Positions 58,626 through 64,000 of a stretch of DNA of 64,000 nt are shown piece after piece; the stretch's first letter is position 1, and each line of letters starts with the position of its first letter. Both the position numbers and the translations under genes were made by a program. Under the pieces are notes generated by a model. That model made no database searches. It was not told where the DNA came from and saw only the letters and a list, made by a program, of their open reading frames with translations. Location of the stretch: the NCBI GenBank assembly GCA_964637875.1, contig CAZWXK010000001.1, positions 1 through 64,000 of the forward strand. The letters run 5' to 3'. Source of the stretch: UBA5972 sp964637875 (lineage in GTDB: Bacteria; Pseudomonadota; Alphaproteobacteria; Rhodobacterales; Rhodobacteraceae).

Positions 58626-60521
58626 ATGGCGAAACTCGCGACACTGGACGACAAGCTGGCAATCGAGACCGAGATGCCCTTTGAGGAACGTCAGCCCGCG
58701 CGTACGATCTATCAATATGTCAGGCGCAGTGCCGACCGCTTTCCCGACCGGCCGGCCCTTTCCTTTCAGATCACATCGGGGCCAAAGGACAAGGCCGAAA
58801 CCCTGACCTGGGCCGAGCTGATGAGCAAGGTCACGCAGGCGGCCAACCTGTTCCGCCGCCTTGGTGTGGGCGAAAACGATGTTGTCGCCTATCTCATGCC
58901 CAACGCCAATGAAACCGCGATCACGTTGTTGGGGGGCGCGGTCGCCGGAATCGTCAACCCGGTCAACCCGTTGCTGGAGCCCGAACAGATCGGCGCGATC
59001 CTGCGGGAAACGGGTGCCAAGGTGCTGGTCACGCTGAAATCCTTTCCAAAATCCGACATCGCCCAGAAGGCGGCCGAGGCCGTCAGCCACGCACCCAATG
59101 TCAAGACGGTGCTGGAGGTCGATTTGCTGCGCTATCTGACCCCGCCAAAAAGCTGGATCGTGCCCCTGATCCGTCCCAAGCTCGAGGTAAGCCATCACGC
59201 CAAGGTGCTGGATTTCAACAAGGAGCTGGGCAAGCAGCGGGCCGATGCGCTGGATTTTGCCGATGCCACCACCGACCGCGTTGCCGCCTATTTCCACACC
59301 GGCGGCACAACCGGCATGCCCAAGGTTGCGCAGCATCGCTATTCCGGCATGATCTATAACGGCTGGTGCGGCGAGGCGCTGCTGATGGACCACGATGACG
59401 TGGTTTTGTGCCCGCTGCCGCTGTTTCACGTCTTTGCCGCCTACCCCATCCTGATGGCAACCGTCGGGGCGGGCGGCCATATGGTCATGCCCACGCCCGC
59501 GGGCTATCGCGGCGACGGGGTGTTCGACAATTTCTGGAAACTGGTCGAGCGCTGGAAGGCCAGCTTCATGGTGATGGTTCCGACCGCTGCCGCCGCCCTG
59601 ATGCAGCGCGAGGTCAATGCCGATGTCTCGACCCTCAAGACCGCGTTCTGTGGTTCGGCCCCCATGCCGGTCGAGCTGTTCAACCGGTTCGAAAAGGCAA
59701 CCGGCGTGACCATTCTGGAAGGCTACGGCATGACCGAAACGACCTGCCTGATCTCGGTCAACCCCTATGATGGCAGGAAAAAGATCGGTTCGGTCGGGAT
59801 CCCGTTCCCCTATACCGATGTCAAGATCCTCGACTGCGCCCCCGATGGCACCGTCAAGGCCGAGCGCGGCATCGACGAGGTGGGCGAGATCTGCATTTCC
59901 AACCCCGGCGTCTATCCCGGCCACACCTATACCGAGGACGACAAGAACAAGGGCCTGTTTGCGTTGGAAAAATATCTGCGCAGCGGCGATCTGGGGCGGA
60001 TCGATGGCGAGGGGTATCTGTGGATCACGGGGCGCGCCAAGGATCTGATCATCCGCGGCGGCCACAATATTGACCCCGCCGAGATAGAAGAGGCCCTGGC
60101 GGCCCATCCCGACGTGGCGTTCGTGGGCGCCATCGGCCAGCCTGACAAGCATTCGGGCGAGGTGCCCTGCGTCTATGTCGAAATGGTCGAAGGCGGCAAG
60201 GCCACGCGTGACGAACTGATGGAATTCGCGGCCGAGCGGATTGGCGAGCGCGCCGCCGTGCCGAAATATCTGGAGATCCTCGACGAATTGCCAAAGACCG
60301 CGGTGGGCAAGATCTTCAAGCCCGAGCTGCGCAAAAAGGCGATCACGCGGGTATTCAACGAGACCCTTGCCAGTGACGGCGTCGCGGCCGAGGTGGTTGC
60401 GGTGGTCGAGGACAAGAAACGCGGCCTTGTTGCGCAACTGCGCAAAACGGGCGAGGCAGATGACGCGGCCGTGCAGGCCAGTCTGGGCGCATTCATCACG
60501 CCCTGGGAATGGGCGCCCTGA
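58626..60521 (+). CDS. Acyl-CoA synthetase (AMP-forming), long variant
   Basis: 631 residues, ANL superfamily. P-loop FHTGGTTGMPK (about 225-235), GYGMTETT near 366, GRAKDLIIRGGHNIDPAEIEEAL near 472, and catalytic Lys in KTAVGKIFKPELR. Activates a carboxylic acid to its CoA thioester; chain type unknown. Probably starts at ATG 58626, 5 nt after GGAGG; ATG 58623 is the alternative. The next acyl-CoA ligase gene starts 33 nt downstream. Confidence 0.9.
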   Translation: MAKLATLDDKLAIETEMPFEERQPARTIYQYVRRSADRFPDRPALSFQITSGPKDKAETLTWAELMSKVTQAANLFRRLGVGENDVVAYLMPNANETAITLLGGAVAGIVNPVNPLLEPEQIGAILRETGAKVLVTLKSFPKSDIAQKAAEAVSHAPNVKTVLEVDLLRYLTPPKSWIVPLIRPKLEVSHHAKVLDFNKELGKQRADALDFADATTDRVAAYFHTGGTTGMPKVAQHRYSGMIYNGWCGEALLMDHDDVVLCPLPLFHVFAAYPILMATVGAGGHMVMPTPAGYRGDGVFDNFWKLVERWKASFMVMVPTAAAALMQREVNADVSTLKTAFCGSAPMPVELFNRFEKATGVTILEGYGMTETTCLISVNPYDGRKKIGSVGIPFPYTDVKILDCAPDGTVKAERGIDEVGEICISNPGVYPGHTYTEDDKNKGLFALEKYLRSGDLGRIDGEGYLWITGRAKDLIIRGGHNIDPAEIEEALAAHPDVAFVGAIGQPDKHSGEVPCVYVEMVEGGKATRDELMEFAAERIGERAAVPKYLEILDELPKTAVGKIFKPELRKKAITRVFNETLASDGVAAEVVAVVEDKKRGLVAQLRKTGEADDAAVQASLGAFITPWEWAP

Positions 60522-60554
60522 GCGGCCCGACAGATCACGTAACGGAGGGTGAAG

Positions 60555-62153
60555 GTGACGGAAACGGCAATCAATCAGATCAAGGCCGCCAGTTCCATCT
60601 GGGAGATGCTTGATGGCGCGGTACGCAGATATGGCGATACGATCGCTTTCGAGAACTTCAACAACAGCCTGAGTTTCTCTGACCTGGGCCGCCATGCGGA
60701 TGCGCTTGCGGCCTATATGCAAAACGAGATGGGCATCAACAAGGGGTCCAAGGTCGCGCTGATGTCGCCCAACACGCTGGCGCATCCGGTCTCGACCATG
60801 GCGATCCACAAATGCGGCGCGGTGCAGGTGTCGGTAAACCCGCTTTACACCCCGGACGAGCTGGAACACCAGCTCAACGACTCCGGGGCCGAGGCGATCA
60901 TCATCTTTTCGGGCTCGACCCCTGCCTTTTCTGCCGTGCGCGACAGGGTGCCGGTGAAACAGGTGCTGGTGCTGCAGCTGGGTGATTGCGGGCAGAACCC
61001 GCTGCCGAGCCCGCCCTTGCCCGATGATTTTGCGGATTACACCCTGCTGGCCGATGCCATGGACAAGGGGGCCGACATGGGCTTTGTGCCGGTCGAGGTA
61101 TCGCGCGATGACCTGGCCTTTCTGCAATACACCGGCGGCACGACCGGCCCCTCCAAGGGTGCGATGCTGACGCATGGAAATATCCTGTCCAATATTGAAC
61201 AGATCTATGACATGGCCCATGATGTGATGGAGGAGGGCAACGAGGTGATGATCACCGCGCTGCCGCTGTATCACATCTTTGCGCTGACGGTGAATTTCCT
61301 GCTTTACGCGGCCTTTGGCGGCAAGAACATCCTGATCACCAATCCGCGCGACATGGACAGTTTCATCAAGACGATCAAGAATTCGCGCTTTACCCGCATC
61401 AATGGCGTCAATACGCTGTATGCGGGCATGATGCTGCACCCCGAATTCAAGGATGTCGATTTCTCGCGCCTGAAATGGGCGGTGGGCGGCGGCACCGCCA
61501 CCATGAAGGCGGTGTCGGACAAATGGCAGAGCTTTACCGGCAAGCCCATCCTCGAAGGTTACGGGTTGTCGGAAACCTCGCCCGTTCTGGCCATGTGCCC
61601 GCCGCACTGGACGGAATTCACCGGCACGATCGGCTATGCGGTTCCCGATACCGAAATCAAGCTGCTGGATGACGACGGCAACGAGGTGCCCGATGGCGAG
61701 CGCGGCGAGCTGTGCGCGCGTGGCCCGCAGGTGATGCCCGGCTATTACAACCGGCCCGACGCCACCCGCGACGCGTTTACCCAAGACGGGTTCTTCCGTA
61801 CCGGCGACATCGCCATCAAGGATGAACAGGGCCGCCTGAAGATCGTTGACCGCAAGAAAGACATGGTGATCGTGTCCGGCTTCAACGTCTATCCGAACGA
61901 CATCGAACAGGTCGCAACCCGCTGCCCCGGCGTGCAGGAATGTGCCTGTGTCGGTGTGCCGGACGAAAAGACCGGCGAGGCCGTCAAGCTGTTCGTGGTC
62001 AGGGAAAAGGGTTCGGATGTCACACCGCAGGACATCATCGCCTATTGTCGCGAACATCTGACGGCCTACAAGGTGCCCAAACAGATTGCGTTCATCGACG
62101 AGGTGCCGAAATCGGCCGTGGGCAAGGTCCTGCGGCGCGAATTGCGCAAATAG
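60555..62153 (+). CDS. Long-chain fatty acid-CoA ligase, FadD-like
   Basis: 532 residues, ANL superfamily. YTGGTTGPSKGAML (about 192-205), GYGLSETSPV near 334, DRKKDMVIVSGFNVYPNDIEQ near 434-454, GKVLRRELRK at the C-terminus. A second GTG at 60549 is too close to the GGAGG, so GTG 60555 is preferred. Same direction as the preceding ligase and followed by a strong terminator. Confidence 0.9.
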   Translation: MTETAINQIKAASSIWEMLDGAVRRYGDTIAFENFNNSLSFSDLGRHADALAAYMQNEMGINKGSKVALMSPNTLAHPVSTMAIHKCGAVQVSVNPLYTPDELEHQLNDSGAEAIIIFSGSTPAFSAVRDRVPVKQVLVLQLGDCGQNPLPSPPLPDDFADYTLLADAMDKGADMGFVPVEVSRDDLAFLQYTGGTTGPSKGAMLTHGNILSNIEQIYDMAHDVMEEGNEVMITALPLYHIFALTVNFLLYAAFGGKNILITNPRDMDSFIKTIKNSRFTRINGVNTLYAGMMLHPEFKDVDFSRLKWAVGGGTATMKAVSDKWQSFTGKPILEGYGLSETSPVLAMCPPHWTEFTGTIGYAVPDTEIKLLDDDGNEVPDGERGELCARGPQVMPGYYNRPDATRDAFTQDGFFRTGDIAIKDEQGRLKIVDRKKDMVIVSGFNVYPNDIEQVATRCPGVQECACVGVPDEKTGEAVKLFVVREKGSDVTPQDIIAYCREHLTAYKVPKQIAFIDEVPKSAVGKVLRRELRK

Positions 62154-62169
62154 GATAGAAACAGCTTTC

Positions 62170-62208
62170 AGGGCACGGGACATCGGTTTCGTGCCCTTCC
62201 TGTTTTTT
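62170..62208 (+). terminator. Terminator after the acyl-CoA ligase pair
   Basis: AGGGCACG (62170-62177), a 12-nt loop, CGTGCCCT (62190-62197), then TCCTGTTTTTT. It ends the transcript that contains both acyl-CoA ligases, 17 nt past the stop. Confidence 0.88.
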
Positions 62209-62276
62209 CCGTTCGGCAAGACCCGGGTTTCGGGCTTATGATTGCCGTTAATTGTTGGCGATGTTTGGAGGTAGCG

Positions 62277-62840
62277 ATGTTTTCAAGAATATTTCTTTCC
62301 GCCGTTCTTGTCGGCCTTGTCATGTGGTTTCCTGCCGTGTTGCCGGGGTTGCCGGGAATCCAGGCTCAGGCAGGGGTCAGGGAATCCCGGCGCGTCTATC
62401 AGCGCAAGGCATGGGAGGTCAGGGTTGTCGCGTTCGACGATGGCTCTTTTGCCTGTGTGGCCCGGGTCAATGCGGGCAGCAGCAATTTCCTGATCTGGGC
62501 CGACCCCGATGAAACCGTCAGCCTGCAGTTCTACAATCGCACCTGGCGCCTTGGCAATGAAAAGGTCGATATCGTCGTGCGAATCGATCGCCGCCCCAAA
62601 TGGACATTGAACCAGGCGCGGTTGACCAGCAGCAGCGTCTTCTTCACCCTGCCCGACAGCAAGGCATCGCTGCGTTTCCTGCGCGAGATCATGGCGGGGA
62701 ACCGCTTGAGCCTGTATGGAAGCCGGGGCAGCAGGATCAACAGCTACACGCTGGCCGGATCCAGGGCGTCGATGCTGATGTTGATTCGCTGCGTGAAGGC
62801 CCTCAAGGGATATGACAGCGACAACAATCCGTTCAACTGA
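62277..62840 (+). CDS. Secreted protein of unknown function
   Basis: 187 residues. A Sec signal peptide (about 1-30; MFSRIFLSAVLVGLVMWFPA), then a mature domain of about 155 residues, Arg- and Ser-rich, with strands such as WEVRVVAFDDGSFACVARV and FLIWADPDETVSLQF and two Cys in total (one near residue 60, one near 174). No family recognised. GGAGG precedes ATG 62277 (TTTGGAGGTAGCGATG). It lies between two terminators or promoters, so it is probably monocistronic. Confidence 0.65.
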   Translation: MFSRIFLSAVLVGLVMWFPAVLPGLPGIQAQAGVRESRRVYQRKAWEVRVVAFDDGSFACVARVNAGSSNFLIWADPDETVSLQFYNRTWRLGNEKVDIVVRIDRRPKWTLNQARLTSSSVFFTLPDSKASLRFLREIMAGNRLSLYGSRGSRINSYTLAGSRASMLMLIRCVKALKGYDSDNNPFN

Positions 62841-63005
62841 ACCGAGTCGGCCTGTGGTTGAAGATTGCCTTCAGTTTTATGCTTGAAACAAATCGGGGTG
62901 GTCGTGATGATGGGCCGCGCGCGTGGATTCGTCTTGTCGGCCCGGATCCGGCAAGGCCGGGCCAAGGGCGGCGGCGCGGTTAAAACTTCTTGAAAGATAT
63001 GCAGG

Positions 63006-63053
63006 ATAATGCAACTCTGAAAGAAAAAAACCCAAACTATGCCTCATAATGCA
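63006..63053. repeat. Direct repeat ATAATGCA in the leader of the solute-binding protein
   Basis: ATAATGCA at 63006-63013 and again at 63046-63053, start-to-start 40 bp, in the 280-nt AT-richer interval before the solute-binding gene. It may mark a regulator site; nothing else is recognisable there. Confidence 0.4.
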
Positions 63054-63120
63054 CATTCATGTGCTTTGACAGGGAGAGGGAAAAAGAACAACGTCTGAGT
63101 ACCACAACGGGAGGAATATC

Positions 63121-64000
63121 ATGAAAAGACTACTGAGCGTGGCCCTTGCCGCGACGATGTTGACGACGCCTGCCTTTGCGCGCGAGGTCAAGATCGGCTT
63201 TGTGACCACATTGACAACGGGCGCCGCGGTCATCGGCAATGACATCAAGAAGGCCGTCGATCTGGCGATGGAACATATCGGCGGCAAGATGGCAGGCCTG
63301 GATGTCAAGCTGATCTATGCGGATGACGGCTTCAAGCCGGAAATCGGCAAACAGGTGACGGACAAGCTGATCAAGCAGGAAAACGTCGATTTCGTGGCTG
63401 GATATATCTGGAGCAACGTGTTGCTGGCATCACGCAAGTCGGTGCTCGATGCGGGCAAGTTCCTGATTTCGGCCAATGCCGGACCCAGCCCGCTGGCCGG
63501 CAAGCTGTGCAACAAGAACTTCTTTTCGACCAGCTGGCAGAACGACCAGACGCCCATGGCCATGGGCGAGTATCTGAACCAGAAGGGCGTCAAGTCGATC
63601 TATATCATCGCCCCCAACTATGCTGCCGGCAAGAACATGGTCGCCGGCGTCAAGCGCACCTTCAAGGGCAAGATTCTGGGCACCGACATGACTACCTGGC
63701 CGACACAGCTCGATTTCTCGGCCGAGCTGGCCAAGGCCAAGGCCTCGGGCGCCGAGGCCCTGTGGGTGTTCTATCCGGGCAAGGCGGGCGGCGCCTTCAT
63801 GAAACAGTATCAACAGGCCGGCCTCAAGAGCTCGATGCCGCTCTTTACCTCGTTCACCATCGATGCGCTGAGCCTGCCGAAATTCCAGGCCGCCGGTTTC
63901 AATGATGTGCTGGGCTCGAAATTCACCCAGGAGTGGGACCCCTCGCTGGACAATCCGCAAAACAAGCGATTTGTTGCCGATTTCAAGGCGAAATACGGGA
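63121..64000 (+). CDS. ABC transporter solute-binding protein, Liv/branched-chain type (3' end outside window)
   Basis: 293 residues are visible; the stop is beyond base 64000. Signal peptide ending near AFA-REVKIGFV (residue 20-22), then a periplasmic Leu/Ile/Val-binding-protein-like fold (VTTLTTGAAVIGNDIKKAVDLAMEHIGG near 29-56; FVAGYIWSNVLLASRKSVLD near 91). Such proteins feed a LivHMGF-type importer. GGAGG lies 7 nt before ATG 63121. Ligand not assigned; the acyl-CoA ligases upstream suggest an organic or aromatic acid. Confidence 0.85.
   Translation, partial: MKRLLSVALAATMLTTPAFAREVKIGFVTTLTTGAAVIGNDIKKAVDLAMEHIGGKMAGLDVKLIYADDGFKPEIGKQVTDKLIKQENVDFVAGYIWSNVLLASRKSVLDAGKFLISANAGPSPLAGKLCNKNFFSTSWQNDQTPMAMGEYLNQKGVKSIYIIAPNYAAGKNMVAGVKRTFKGKILGTDMTTWPTQLDFSAELAKAKASGAEALWVFYPGKAGGAFMKQYQQAGLKSSMPLFTSFTIDALSLPKFQAAGFNDVLGSKFTQEWDPSLDNPQNKRFVADFKAKYG

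Noticed and set aside
58569..62219. A 1216-codon antisense frame across both acyl-CoA synthetase genes
   Set aside because: It mirrors two clear ANL enzymes on the other strand. Long antisense frames are expected in GC-rich codon position 3 sequence. Its product is rich in H, R, G, D and Q with no domain, and no ribosome-binding site fits.
1..64000. CRISPR arrays, rRNA genes, insertion sequences or prophage genes
   Set aside because: No direct-repeat array with spacers, no rRNA sequence and no transposase, integrase or phage structural gene was found anywhere in the window.

Overview
The window reads as chromosome of a high-GC alphaproteobacterium of the order Rhodobacterales (Roseobacter/Rhodobacter-like). 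Family-level evidence: a SAM-II riboswitch ahead of metZ, an Mcl1-type malyl-CoA lyase, heterotetrameric sarcosine oxidase in the order soxBDAG, a RibB with a decayed GTP cyclohydrolase II domain, a short-form HisG with HisZ, a CarD regulator, MmcB behind a GTTC-N7-GTTC LexA box, and a tRNA-His with U72/A73 and no encoded G-1. It is draft scaffold: there are two runs of exactly 100 N (6360-6459 and 15647-15746). The first is flanked by an identical 55-bp sequence on both sides, so it is a contig join and not missing DNA.

Layout. 1-5.7 kb: end of hisZ, hisG, a copZ-type copper chaperone with a CueR-like promoter, an SseB-family gene coupled to a UDG-family DNA glycosylase gene, nhaA and folE. 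5.8-8.1 kb: metZ under a SAM-II riboswitch plus terminator, and a glutathione S-transferase. 8.1-14.6 kb: a seven-gene minus-strand operon (TerC, a 30-residue membrane peptide, XpaC-like, TelA, DUF2927 lipoprotein, SPFH-GYF protein, double zinc-ribbon membrane protein). This is the best candidate for a poorly described system. 14.8-21.2 kb: cspA, a UPF0173 hydrolase cut by the second gap, gatCA, an excalibur-like lipoprotein, an AmpD-like amidase, RNase P RNA with a promoter inside the amidase gene, rpmG, carD. 20.7-23.4 kb: riboflavin operon ribE-ribB-ribH-nusB. 23.7-28.3 kb: capsule genes kpsS, wza-like and kpsC, next to a fused ATP sulfurylase/APS kinase gene.

30.2-38.7 kb: trxB divergent from an Lrp regulator, mcl1, an EamA transporter, an HU gene, the overlapping pair ade/amn (purine salvage: AMP to adenine to hypoxanthine), a glycerophosphodiesterase and tRNA-Leu(UAA). 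38.9-46.6 kb: a P460-type cytochrome divergent from a class I cytochrome c, a small four-Cys secreted protein, metG, rplY, pth, a beta-lactamase-fold hydrolase and glutamate dehydrogenase. 47-48.7 kb: an isolated TadE/TadG-like pair. 48.8-54.0 kb: soxB, soxD, soxA, soxG for sarcosine demethylation. 54-56.5 kb: tRNA-His, a small acidic protein, mmcB, aroQ, tRNA-Gly(UCC) and a Sel1-repeat protein. 56.6-64 kb: an ABCB-type exporter, two acyl-CoA synthetases, a secreted unknown protein and the start of a Liv-type solute-binding protein that runs off the window.

No insertion sequence, prophage, CRISPR array or rRNA gene is visible. Most of the sequence is housekeeping in character. The unusual content lies in the Ter/TelA-like operon, in several short regulatory sites visible as dyads or direct repeats, and in a dispersed hairpin repeat present twice (31924 and 54951).
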